From positions 1-41,705 of the forward strand of contig JANTHG010000004.1 in the NCBI GenBank assembly GCA_024762535.1: a stretch of 41,705 nt of DNA, given 5' to 3'. Source of the stretch: Calditrichaceae bacterium. Lineage in GTDB: Bacteria; Calditrichota; Calditrichia; Calditrichales; Calditrichaceae. Below the pieces are notes generated by a model. It searched no databases. It saw only the letters and a program-made list of their open reading frames with translations, and was not told where the DNA came from. The position numbers and the translations under genes were made by a program. Below, piece by piece: positions 15,071 to 23,439 of this stretch. The first letter of the stretch is position 1. The number at the start of each line of letters is the position of its first letter.

Positions 15071-16366
15071 TTATATTGACAGCAGGAAGGGTTCTTCTAA
15101 GGCTTCACAAACCCATCTTAAAAATCGTGCCGCTGCTGCTCCGTCTATGATTCGATGATCGTAAGAGAGGGATAAGGGCATGATCAACCTGGGTACAAAA
15201 GTTCCATCCAAATATACCGGTTGTATTTGGGATCGGGATACACCCAAAATGGCCACTTCGGGACTATTCACAACCGGAGTGAAACCTGTTCCACCGATAC
15301 CACCTAAATTTGAAATGGTAAAATTTCCACCCTGCATATCATCTAAACTTAATTTTCGCTGCCGTGATTTTTCAGAAATTTGAGTTAGTTCAATGGCTAA
15401 TTGGGAAATATCTTTTTGATTCACATCTTTAACTACTGGAACAACCAGCCCGTGTTCCGTGTCAACCGCTACGCCGATATTAAAATAATTTTTGTAGATA
15501 ATTTCAAAACTATTCATATCAATGGATGTATTAAAAGAAGGGAATTTTTTAAGAGCCTTTTCGATTACTTTAATTAAGATCGCCGTTACGGTTAATTTGC
15601 CGCCAGCCTGTGCAACCAAGGGGGAATATTGTTTACGTAATTTTTCAAGATTTGTAATGTCGGCCTGATCAAATTGGGTAACATGAGGGATGGTTGCCCA
15701 GGCATAGCTGAGATGTTTGGCGGCCGTTTCACGTAATTTGCTGAAACGTTTACGTTCAATCGAGCCAAATTTTTCAAAGTCCGGCAATGTTTCAGAAAAT
15801 ATAGCGGCACTTCCGCTAGCTTCGCTACCACGTCGGGCGTTCAATTGTTTGGAATACCGTTTTACATCTTCCTTGGATATGCGACCGGCGGGGCCACTGC
15901 CAGGAACTGAGTCGATTGATATGCCAATTTCACGGGCAAAGCGGCGTACCGAAGGTGCTGCCGGAGCAATATCTGCGGGGTTCCGTTTAGCGATGACTGG
16001 TAATGTATTCGTCTCTTCCGGTAATTCCGATATTGGCTCGGAATTATCTTGATCCGGTTCTTCAATAGCGACAGGGGGCAGAACTTTTTCTGCTTCCTGC
16101 TGAGGCTCTGATTTTTCTTCGGCAGAACTATCTTCTTCAACAATCATGGTAACCATGCCGACCGATACTTCATCACCATCGGCAATTTTAATATCCGTAA
16201 TTTTCCCTTTGACCGGACTGGGTACTTCAATGACAGCTTTGTCTGTTTCTAGTTCAAACAAAGGCTGATCGATTTCAATGAGGTCTCCAATTTTTACAGT
16301 AAGGGACACGACCCGACCGCCAACTACATTTTCTCCCAAATCTGGAATTTTTATTTCTGTTATCAT
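15071..16366 (-). CDS. aceF: Dihydrolipoamide acetyltransferase (E2 of PDH)
   Basis: This protein transfers the acetyl group from lipoate to CoA and forms the core of the pyruvate dehydrogenase complex. The chosen ATG (16366, MITEIKIPDLGEN) gives 431 residues, with AGGG upstream; the frame runs further to 16417 but would overlap aceE and add a non-conserved tail. Domains in order: one lipoyl domain with the lipoyl lysine in ETDKAVIEV, a Glu/Pro-rich linker, a peripheral-subunit-binding domain (PSVRRFAREIGI to ISKEDVKRY), and the catalytic domain ending with the active-site DHRIIDGAAAARFL. A single lipoyl domain contrasts with the three of E. coli AceF. Confidence 0.95.
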   Translation of the reverse strand: MITEIKIPDLGENVVGGRVVSLTVKIGDLIEIDQPLFELETDKAVIEVPSPVKGKITDIKIADGDEVSVGMVTMIVEEDSSAEEKSEPQQEAEKVLPPVAIEEPDQDNSEPISELPEETNTLPVIAKRNPADIAPAAPSVRRFAREIGISIDSVPGSGPAGRISKEDVKRYSKQLNARRGSEASGSAAIFSETLPDFEKFGSIERKRFSKLRETAAKHLSYAWATIPHVTQFDQADITNLEKLRKQYSPLVAQAGGKLTVTAILIKVIEKALKKFPSFNTSIDMNSFEIIYKNYFNIGVAVDTEHGLVVPVVKDVNQKDISQLAIELTQISEKSRQRKLSLDDMQGGNFTISNLGGIGGTGFTPVVNSPEVAILGVSRSQIQPVYLDGTFVPRLIMPLSLSYDHRIIDGAAAARFLRWVCEALEEPFLLSI

Positions 16367-16409
16367 ATAAAATACCCTATCAATAAGAATATTGCCAGTG
16401 TGATGTACA

Positions 16410-19091
16410 CTAAGCAATCATTGGATTTACTTTTTCCGGATCTATGTCTAAATCCTTGATCGCTTGTTTTACAAGCGAAAGCTCTATTTCACCCTGCTGC
16501 ATCAGTTTATACAGGGTCGCCAATACAATATAACGTTCATCCACTTCAAAGAAATCTCTTAAGTGGTGGCGTCCGTCACTTCGTCCGAAGCCATCTGTTC
16601 CGAGGCTAAACAAGGGCCCTGGTATCCAACTGGCAATGGATTCCGGCAAAGCTTTGACATAATCGGAAACGGCAATAAAAACACCCTGTGCATCTTTAAA
16701 AGATTCTTCAATATAGGATTGTTTGGCCTTTTTGCCCGGATGTAACATGTTTTCTCGTTCGGTAAGTAAGGCATCCCGATGTAATTCCTTATAACTGGTA
16801 ACAGACCAGACTGCGCTGGCTACATTATATTTTTCTTCCAGTATTTTCTGTGCATCTACCACTTTGTTTAAAATAGCTCCGCTTCCCAGTAATTGTGCTT
16901 TTAGTTTAGTCTTTTTCTTGCTGGCAGGCAGATAGAGATAGAGTCCTTTAATGATACCCTCTTTCAGTTTTTTGGTCATCTTGCGAGCCGGTTGGGGGTA
17001 GTTTTCGTTCATTACGGTAATGTAATAGAAGAGGGCTTCCTGGTTCCGATACATGCGCTGAACACCATCTTCAATAATCACGGCTAATTCGTAAGCAAAG
17101 GCCGGATCGTAGGCTTTTAAATTAGGAATGGGATAGGCGAGTAAATGGCTGTTACCATCCTGGTGCTGTAACCCTTCTCCAGCCAGCGTTGTACGGCCGG
17201 AAGTTCCGCCAATAAGAAAACCACGGGTGCGCATATCTCCGGCTGCCCAGGCTAAATCGCCAATGCGTTGCAGGCCAAACATGGAATAAAAAATAAAAAA
17301 AGGAATGGTATTTATCTGGTGATTCGAATAGGCCGTTCCCGCTGCAATAAAAGAGGACATGGAACCCGATTCGGTTATGCCTTCTTCTAAAATTTGTCCG
17401 TCTTTAATTTCCTTATAATAGAGCAAACTCTCTTTATCCACAGGCTCATAAAGCTGACCGCTATGGGCGTAAATACCAACCTGCCTGAACAAGGATTCCA
17501 TTCCAAAGGTGCGCGCTTCATCGGGTACAATCGGTACGATCAGTTTTCCCACTTTTTTATCTTTTAACAGCTTACTTAGCATCCGTACAAAAGCCATGGT
17601 TGTGGATATGGCCCGCCCATCGGTTCCTTCATAAAATTCATCAAATAAATTTGAATCTAAATCTGAAATAGGTTCTGATTTTAAGCGGCGTGAAGGGACA
17701 AAACCCTTTAACTGTTTGCGGTGTTCTAATAAATATTGCATTTCTGGTGAATCGTCAGCCGGTTTATAAAAGGGAACCGTGTCAATTTCTTCATCAGAAA
17801 TCGGGATACCAAAGCTGGCTCTAAAATGGCGTAATTCCTGCTCATTTAGTTTTTTCTGTGAATGGGTGATGTTTTTACCTTCACCGGCTTCACCCATTCC
17901 ATATCCTTTAACCGTTCGGGCTAAGATCACCGTTGGAGAGCCCTTGTGTTTCATTGCGGCATCGTAGGCTGCATATACTTTCTCAGGATCGTGTCCACCA
18001 ATACGGAGTTTTGCTAACTGATCATCGGAAAGATGCTCGACCAGTTTTAGTAATTCAGGATATTTCCCCCAAAAATGTTCCCGTAAATAGGCGCCACCTT
18101 CTACAGTGTACTTTTGATAATCACCATCTACCGCTTCAGCCATTCGCTTTAACAGTAAACCATTTTTATCTTTGGCTATGATCGGGTCCCAATCACTGCC
18201 CCAAATTACTTTAATAACGTTCCAGCCGGCACCACGGAAATTAGTTTCCAGCTCCTGAATAATTTTACCGTTACCTCGGACCGGGCCGTCTAACCGTTGC
18301 AGATTGCAATTAATGACAAAAATTAGATTATCCAGGTTTTCGCGGGATGCCAGTGAAATGGCACCTAAGGCTTCCGGTTCATCGGTTTCACCATCCCCAA
18401 GAAAAGCCCAAACCTTTTCGTTGTTTGGTTTTTTAAGTCCCCGATCTTCTAAATAGCGAGTAAAGCGTGCCTGGTAAATGGCCATAATGGGGCCAAGTCC
18501 CATGGAAACCGTGGCGAATTGCCAAAAATCCGGCTTTAACCAGGGATGAGGATATGATGGAAGCCCTTTTACGTCCTTATGATGTTCGTGTCTGAAATTT
18601 ATTATTTCTTCTTTCGAAATTCGACCTTCCAAATAAGCGCGGGCATAAATACCGGGTGAAGCATGTCCCTGAAAGAAAACCATGTCTCCGCTAAAATCAT
18701 CGGATGCGGCCCGAAAAAAATGATTGAATCCTACTTCATATAACGTGGCTGCTGAAGAATAAGTGGATATATGTCCGCCGATACCGTTTTCGTTTCGGTT
18801 TGCCCTAACAACCATAGCCATGGCATTCCAGCGAATAATGCTTTTTATGCGTCGTTCAATTTCTCTGCTGCCCGGGTAAGTTGGCTGTTCTTCGAGCGGG
18901 ATCGTATTGATATAGGGTGTGTTGGCTTCGAAGGGTAATTTGATGCCCGATTTAAAAATATGTTTCTGCACTTCATGCAATATTTCCTTTACACGATCCG
19001 GCCCACTATGTTCAATTACATAATCGATTGATTCCAGCCATTCCAAAGTTTCCAATTCCGTTTCGGAAAGGTTTGTTCTATTATGATTCAT
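16410..19091 (-). CDS. aceE: Pyruvate dehydrogenase E1, homodimeric type
   Basis: This 893-residue, thiamine-diphosphate-dependent E1 decarboxylates pyruvate and acetylates E2 lipoate. Its length is close to the 887 of E. coli AceE, so it is the single-chain (homodimeric) type rather than the split alpha/beta type. The TPP-binding motif runs from GDGETDEPEALG to FVINCNLQRLDGP (about 232-268). Other recognisable AceE blocks are YSSAATLYEVGFNHFFRA and the C-terminal GTDGFGRSDGR. GGAG lies 5 bases before the ATG. It is the first gene of the aceE-aceF-lpd operon, and a repeated operator-like element lies 49-86 bases upstream. Confidence 0.97.
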   Translation of the reverse strand: MNHNRTNLSETELETLEWLESIDYVIEHSGPDRVKEILHEVQKHIFKSGIKLPFEANTPYINTIPLEEQPTYPGSREIERRIKSIIRWNAMAMVVRANRNENGIGGHISTYSSAATLYEVGFNHFFRAASDDFSGDMVFFQGHASPGIYARAYLEGRISKEEIINFRHEHHKDVKGLPSYPHPWLKPDFWQFATVSMGLGPIMAIYQARFTRYLEDRGLKKPNNEKVWAFLGDGETDEPEALGAISLASRENLDNLIFVINCNLQRLDGPVRGNGKIIQELETNFRGAGWNVIKVIWGSDWDPIIAKDKNGLLLKRMAEAVDGDYQKYTVEGGAYLREHFWGKYPELLKLVEHLSDDQLAKLRIGGHDPEKVYAAYDAAMKHKGSPTVILARTVKGYGMGEAGEGKNITHSQKKLNEQELRHFRASFGIPISDEEIDTVPFYKPADDSPEMQYLLEHRKQLKGFVPSRRLKSEPISDLDSNLFDEFYEGTDGRAISTTMAFVRMLSKLLKDKKVGKLIVPIVPDEARTFGMESLFRQVGIYAHSGQLYEPVDKESLLYYKEIKDGQILEEGITESGSMSSFIAAGTAYSNHQINTIPFFIFYSMFGLQRIGDLAWAAGDMRTRGFLIGGTSGRTTLAGEGLQHQDGNSHLLAYPIPNLKAYDPAFAYELAVIIEDGVQRMYRNQEALFYYITVMNENYPQPARKMTKKLKEGIIKGLYLYLPASKKKTKLKAQLLGSGAILNKVVDAQKILEEKYNVASAVWSVTSYKELHRDALLTERENMLHPGKKAKQSYIEESFKDAQGVFIAVSDYVKALPESIASWIPGPLFSLGTDGFGRSDGRHHLRDFFEVDERYIVLATLYKLMQQGEIELSLVKQAIKDLDIDPEKVNPMIA

Positions 19092-19139
19092 TTTTGCTCC
19101 GCTTATAATAATATCTTTTGTCCTCTATAACATTTTTTA

Positions 19140-19178
19140 TGTAAAAATATTTCCGTATTTACGAAAATATTTCCGTAA
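19140..19178. promoter_or_regulatory. Direct-repeat operator upstream of aceE
   Basis: AAAATATTTCCGTA occurs twice, at 19144-19157 and 19164-19177. The period is exactly 20 bases, about two helical turns. The second copy is part of a near-perfect dyad, TTACGAAAATATTTCCGTAA (19159-19178). The position, 49 bases upstream of the aceE start in the aceE/aldolase divergent gap, suits a repressor or activator of the pyruvate dehydrogenase operon. Confidence 0.55.
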
Positions 19179-19315
19179 TCTTTTCAAAATGCCTTTTAAT
19201 TTTTTTTTCGACCCTTTAATTCTTTGGATCGTTAGATTTATTTTTATCTATGCAGCTGGATTGTTAAATTGCACACATAAAATTCTTTAAAAAATAGTAA
19301 TCTACTGTAAAAAAA

Positions 19316-20080
19316 ATGTCAGCACTTCAGTTTAAAAAAGATTTAGTCGAAATCGGTCGCAGAATGTATCAGCGCGGCTTTGTGGCTGCCAATGATGGTA
19401 ATATGAGTATTCGGGTTTCGGAATCCGAAATACTTATAACGCCAACCGGGGTAAGCAAGGGGTATATGAACCCGGATGATATGGTAACGGTGGATCCGGA
19501 AGGTAACACGGTTCAGGGCAATACACGACCCTCATCCGAACTGAATATGCATTTGGCAATCTATAAAAACAGAGCAGATGTGCGTAGTATATGTCATGCG
19601 CATCCTGCTTATGCCACTGCTTTTGCTGCCTGTGGGAAAGAACTGGACCAATGTGTCCTTTCCGAAATGGTTTACAGCCTGGGACGGGTGCCGCTTGTGG
19701 CTTATGGGATGCCCGGTACGGAAGATTTGTATGCGGATATATTTCGCTTTTTACAGGATTATGATGCCTTTTTACTGGCGAATCACGGCGTCGTTACGGT
19801 AGGTAAAGACCTGTTGAATGCCTATCACAAAATGGAAACTGTGGAACACACGGCAAAGATCACTTTTTTAAGCGACCAGATGGGTGGCGCAAAAAAACTA
19901 TCTGCTCAACACGTTCAGTATATGATTTCAAAAAAAGAAGCGCAGGGTATCCATACCAAAACCGATTGTACCACATGCAAAGATGATTCCGATTGTGCAA
20001 TTTCCATCACGGATTCTCAAACCAATTTAATCGATGAAATTGTGAATAAGGTTCTGAGGGAAGTGGCAAAAAGAAAATGA
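19316..20080 (+). CDS. Class II aldolase family protein with Cys-rich tail
   Basis: This 254-residue protein belongs to the zinc-dependent class II aldolase/adducin family, which includes L-fuculose-phosphate aldolase. Visible active-site features are NDGNMSIR near residue 27, the metal and catalytic residues E75, H94 and H96 in ICHAHP, and H157 in LANHGV. The family core is about 215 residues. Here it is extended by a tail with CTTC-x5-C (C218, C221, C227) and a short amphipathic helix LIDEIVNKVLREVAKRK. Such a detached terminal helix resembles cargo-targeting peptides of bacterial microcompartments, where aldolases of this family are known cargo. No shell genes are in this window. The substrate (fuculose-1-P, rhamnulose-1-P or another sugar phosphate) cannot be told from sequence alone. 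It is transcribed divergently from aceE. Confidence 0.85.
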   Translation: MSALQFKKDLVEIGRRMYQRGFVAANDGNMSIRVSESEILITPTGVSKGYMNPDDMVTVDPEGNTVQGNTRPSSELNMHLAIYKNRADVRSICHAHPAYATAFAACGKELDQCVLSEMVYSLGRVPLVAYGMPGTEDLYADIFRFLQDYDAFLLANHGVVTVGKDLLNAYHKMETVEHTAKITFLSDQMGGAKKLSAQHVQYMISKKEAQGIHTKTDCTTCKDDSDCAISITDSQTNLIDEIVNKVLREVAKRK

Positions 20081-20146
20081 GTTTTTAATTGACTCATACT
20101 TAGCTTTTCTTTTAACTTATTTGATGAACCAAACCAAGAGGGCAAA

Positions 20147-20629
20147 ATGGAATTGAAAATATTTAACATCCGTAAACCAGAGGATATGAATTTTATCCTC
20201 GGTCATTCCCATTTTATAAAAACCGTTGAAGACCTTCATGAAGCCATTGTCAATATTAATCCGGATATCCAATTTGGGCTGGCTTTTTGTGAAGCGTCAC
20301 AAGAGGCGTTGGTTCGATTTAGCGGAAATGATGATAAGCTGATCGACCTGGCTAAAGAAAACGCAATGGAGCTCGGTGCGGGGCATAGTTTTATTATTTT
20401 TCTCGGTAATGCCTTCCCGTTAAACGTACTTAACGCTATTAAAAATGTCCCGGAAGTAACCAGAGTTTACTGTGCTACTGCCAATCCAACCCAGGTTATT
20501 TTGGCCGAAACCGAACAGGGAAGAGCGATTCTTGGCGTGGTGGATGGTGTGCGCACTAAAGGCGTTGAAACAGAAGAAGACATCAAAAAACGGAAAGAAT
20601 TTTTACGTGCGATCGGCTATAAATTTTAA
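20147..20629 (+). CDS. Adenosine-specific kinase family protein
   Basis: This 160-residue protein matches the small family annotated as adenosine-specific kinase (Pfam PF04008, DUF355), known mostly from structural genomics. Characteristic segments are the N-terminal MELKIFNIRKPEDMNFILG, the ENAMELGAGHSFII loop, and ATANPTQVILAETEQGRAILGVVDG. It would be cytoplasmic. AGAGGG lies a few bases before the ATG. The gene is followed after 12 bases by the HEAT-like gene, so they probably share a transcript. The catalytic assignment rests on family annotation only; the true role in the cell is not well established. Confidence 0.85.
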   Translation: MELKIFNIRKPEDMNFILGHSHFIKTVEDLHEAIVNINPDIQFGLAFCEASQEALVRFSGNDDKLIDLAKENAMELGAGHSFIIFLGNAFPLNVLNAIKNVPEVTRVYCATANPTQVILAETEQGRAILGVVDGVRTKGVETEEDIKKRKEFLRAIGYKF

Positions 20630-20641
20630 TCAGGAGCATGG

Positions 20642-21259
20642 ATGCAAAATCTTCAGGATTTGTTTGAGTTCTATAAAGAAACCGAACCCACAAAAGGCAA
20701 ATTGAGTTCGGCTGTAAATGTGCTAATTCATATATCACAGGCGCTAAATGTTGCCGGTCCGGAACAGGTGGGACCGGATAAATATGCGGAAATTATTCCC
20801 GCTATTGACGAGTATTTCCCCAACTCTATAGATAAAGCCATTCAGGATAAAAGTATTTTAGGCGAAATGATTGGCCGGTACGGCCCCAGAGATGGCTGGG
20901 AAAATCCTCTTCACGCTTTGCTAAATTCGGCGGATTCCAATCTTCGGCAATATGTGTTTCAGGCATTGGAATACATAGGTACTCGTTCACCAGAATTAGT
21001 ATTGCCTTATATAGAAAAGTATCGTAAGTCGTCTGATTTACTGATGCGGAATGTGGCATCCATTCTGGTAGGCAAAATCTTTTGTGCCGGGCATGCCGAT
21101 GTTTTAAAACCCGTTATCCTTGCATGGAATAAAAACGATGGTCATATATTCATTGATGATATCATGATTCAACTTAAAACCAGAAAAAGTTCCTTTTCAT
21201 CAAAAGATTGTGAACATTTTATGCAATGGCTTCATGATGATTTAAATATTACATTTTAA
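20642..21259 (+). CDS. HEAT-repeat-like helical protein, unknown function
   Basis: This 205-residue protein starts at an ATG preceded by AGGAG. It appears all helical. The region about 90-160 (NLRQYVFQALEYIG, PELVLPYIEKY, LLMRNVASILVGKI) has the paired-helix rhythm of HEAT/PBS-lyase-like repeats, which usually mediate protein-protein contacts. It has no signal peptide or membrane helix and is likely cytoplasmic. It is encoded directly behind the adenosine-specific kinase family gene. No family name recognised. Confidence 0.7.
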   Translation: MQNLQDLFEFYKETEPTKGKLSSAVNVLIHISQALNVAGPEQVGPDKYAEIIPAIDEYFPNSIDKAIQDKSILGEMIGRYGPRDGWENPLHALLNSADSNLRQYVFQALEYIGTRSPELVLPYIEKYRKSSDLLMRNVASILVGKIFCAGHADVLKPVILAWNKNDGHIFIDDIMIQLKTRKSSFSSKDCEHFMQWLHDDLNITF

Positions 21260-21340
21260 TATTATTTGTAAAATTGCTCTTCATCAAAGATTATTCGTCT
21301 CTGATATTGTAGGTTTTAAGTGTATTTATTGAGGCGACCC

Positions 21341-21706
21341 ATGTTTCAGGAAATTGATCCTTCTTTTTTAAAAGAGCGTGATGGAAATAAATCCTGGTTT
21401 CGGGATGCGGAAAACAATTGTGAATTGTTTATCTGGAAAAACAATGTTCACCAAATTGTCCGATTCCAGTTTTGGCACGAAGACTATTTGGTAGAATGGA
21501 ATATCGAAACAGGTTTTAAGAGTGGGCGGCTTGATCCTGAAGTAGGGGCTTTCAGAAGTTATCAGTCGCCCAGTTTTCGTTATCACCACCATTTTGAAAG
21601 TGATTTAATTTCTAAAATGGAAAAATTGTTGATATCTCATGATAGTCAAGAGGTTCTCCCGGACGCACTCCATTTTGTTCATACAATTATTTTGAACCAA
21701 CTTTGA
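21341..21706 (+). CDS. Small protein of unknown function
   Basis: This 121-residue frame starts at the ATG at 21341, preceded by GAGG with a 6-base gap; a GTG at 21320 in the same frame has no such site. The protein is rich in aromatic residues and histidine (QFWHEDYLVEW, FRYHHHFES) and reads as a short beta-rich domain followed by helices. It has no signal peptide, membrane helix or cysteine pair. It stands between the HEAT-like gene and mutM with gaps on both sides. Function not recognised. Confidence 0.6.
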   Translation: MFQEIDPSFLKERDGNKSWFRDAENNCELFIWKNNVHQIVRFQFWHEDYLVEWNIETGFKSGRLDPEVGAFRSYQSPSFRYHHHFESDLISKMEKLLISHDSQEVLPDALHFVHTIILNQL

Positions 21707-21864
21707 AATATTTCCTATACTTGGATTCTGCTTACTTTATAACTAAATTTGTTTTAATATGTACACTTAGGGGCTGTGGCCAGGTTATCACACTCGATAT
21801 TTTATTGATCTGTAGGCCCTATTAAGTATGATTGGGTTTTCATTAAAGCAAGAGAAAAGAATGT

Positions 21865-22668
21865 ATGCCTGAACTGCCCGAAGTAGAAACTATAATTCGT
21901 GAAATACGTCCGCGTATTACCGGAAGACTAATAAAAGAACTTGATGTGTTTTGGGCAAAAACGTTTGAGAATCGTTTACAAATTCCCATAGTTGGCCGAA
22001 GGATTGAACAAGTGTCGCGACTGGGGAAATACATACTCATTAAGTTAGATGAAGGAAATCTGATTATTCATTTACGTATGAGTGGGCAAATATTGATAAA
22101 TCCCTCAGTAAAACCATCTCATATGCGGGTATTAATGCGGCTCGAAAATGGAATAAACATGGCGTTCAATGACGTCCGAAAATTTGGTCGATGGTATTTT
22201 GTCCAATCCCTTAATGAAGTGGTAAAAAAGGTGGGTATGGATGCTTTAGATCCCAGATTTACTCCCGTTCTTTTTGCGGAATTGTTAAAGAAAAGCAAGA
22301 TGGGAATAAAAGCCTTTCTACTTTCTCAACGATATATTGCAGGTCTGGGGAATATCTATGTTGACGAATCTTTGTTTCGAAGCCGAATACACCCACTTTC
22401 TGTCAGTGCTAAGATAAGCCGAAAGGCTGCTGGCCATTTATTTGAAGAAATCAGAAACGTTTTAACATTTGCCATTGAGCATATGGGGAGTACGATTTCT
22501 GATTTTCGCGATGCTAACGGGAAAGTTGGTAATGCACAAAACTTTTTTTATGTGTACCAACAGCAGGGAAGACCATGTGTAAGATGCGGAACGCTTATAA
22601 AAAAACAAAAAATAAGTGGCAGAGGAACACACTTTTGTCCCGATTGTCAAAAAAAATATGGAAGATAA
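21865..22668 (+). CDS. mutM: Formamidopyrimidine-DNA glycosylase
   Basis: This 267-residue base-excision repair enzyme removes 8-oxoguanine and formamidopyrimidines and cleaves the strand at the abasic site. The start is fixed by the diagnostic MPELPEVET: P2 is the nucleophile and E3 the catalytic acid after Met removal. K55 in LGKYILIKL matches the conserved beta-hairpin lysine. The C-terminus holds the zinc finger with C238, C241, C258 and C261. The NFFYVYQQQGRPC segment before it is typical of MutM. It is the first gene of a tight five-gene run (mutM, SAM hydrolase, ybbR-like, tsaD, VWA protein). Confidence 0.96.
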   Translation: MPELPEVETIIREIRPRITGRLIKELDVFWAKTFENRLQIPIVGRRIEQVSRLGKYILIKLDEGNLIIHLRMSGQILINPSVKPSHMRVLMRLENGINMAFNDVRKFGRWYFVQSLNEVVKKVGMDALDPRFTPVLFAELLKKSKMGIKAFLLSQRYIAGLGNIYVDESLFRSRIHPLSVSAKISRKAAGHLFEEIRNVLTFAIEHMGSTISDFRDANGKVGNAQNFFYVYQQQGRPCVRCGTLIKKQKISGRGTHFCPDCQKKYGR

Positions 22669-22671
22669 ATA

Positions 22672-23439
22672 TTGTCTGTCGTTACCTTGTTGAGTGATTT
22701 TGGCACAGCCAACGGTTATGTGGGAGCCATGAAAGGGGTTATCAAATCAATGGCGCCTGATGCGGAACTTATTGATATCACACATGATATTACACCGTTT
22801 TCAATATCCTATGCAGCCTACACCATTCTAAACTATTACAATCACTTTCCTAAAGGAACCATTCATGTTTGTGTTGTAGATCCTGGTGTCGGGAGTAGCA
22901 GAAAGGGCTTAATACTGCAATCCGAACAAGCCTTTTATATTGGCCCGGATAATGGATTGTTTGATCTTCTCATGTTGGAAGAATCCTTGCTAAGGCTTTA
23001 TGAGATTAATGATCTGGCCGAAAGTAGTTCTACGTTCCACGGCAGGGATGTTTTTGCACCTGTGGCCGGCCTGATTGCAACAGGAACCGATCCTTCAAAA
23101 TTAGGGAAAGCCATTCCTCTTAAAAAACCTAAGCCATTTCAATTCAGAAAAGTAGGATCAATCCTTTACATACCAAAATTGATAACAGACCATTTTGGAA
23201 ATATTATTTTTGCCATTAAACGTAATGAGTTAAGCAGAAAAACAATAAGGGCAATTTATTATAAGGGATATAAATTTGACCGCATTAATAATTTTTATGC
23301 CCAAGAAAAAGCAGGAGGTTTGCTCTGTTTATGGAATAGTCTTAACTTCCTCGAAGTTGCACAAAACCAAGGCAGTGCTGCTGAATATTTTTCAGCTTGT
23401 GCTGAAGATGAAATAGAAATTCACCTGGATGAAAAATGA
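22672..23439 (+). CDS. SAM hydroxide adenosyltransferase (DUF62 family)
   Basis: This 255-residue protein belongs to the DUF62 family, which hydrolyses S-adenosyl-methionine to adenosine and methionine and is related to the SAM-dependent fluorinase and chlorinase. The hydroxide-activating triad described for the family can be placed as D70 and R77 (VVDPGVGSSRKG) and H123 (FHGRD). The N-terminal TLLSDFG and the later DHFGNI block are also typical. Translation appears to begin at a TTG three bases after the mutM stop, suggesting coupling. The end overlaps the next gene in an ATGA. Adenosine production is of note because an adenosine-specific kinase family gene lies 2 kb upstream, but no link is shown. 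Confidence 0.9.
   Translation: MSVVTLLSDFGTANGYVGAMKGVIKSMAPDAELIDITHDITPFSISYAAYTILNYYNHFPKGTIHVCVVDPGVGSSRKGLILQSEQAFYIGPDNGLFDLLMLEESLLRLYEINDLAESSSTFHGRDVFAPVAGLIATGTDPSKLGKAIPLKKPKPFQFRKVGSILYIPKLITDHFGNIIFAIKRNELSRKTIRAIYYKGYKFDRINNFYAQEKAGGLLCLWNSLNFLEVAQNQGSAAEYFSACAEDEIEIHLDEK

Noticed and set aside
21707-21864. GC-rich patch TAGGGGCTGTGGCC ... GTAGGCCCTA before mutM as a structured RNA or riboswitch
   Set aside because: The arms pair only partly and no known riboswitch core is recognisable; it may simply be part of the promoter region.
22672-23439. Halogenase (fluorinase/chlorinase) activity for the DUF62 protein
   Set aside because: The Asp-Arg-His triad of SAM hydroxide adenosyltransferases is present, pointing to SAM hydrolysis instead.
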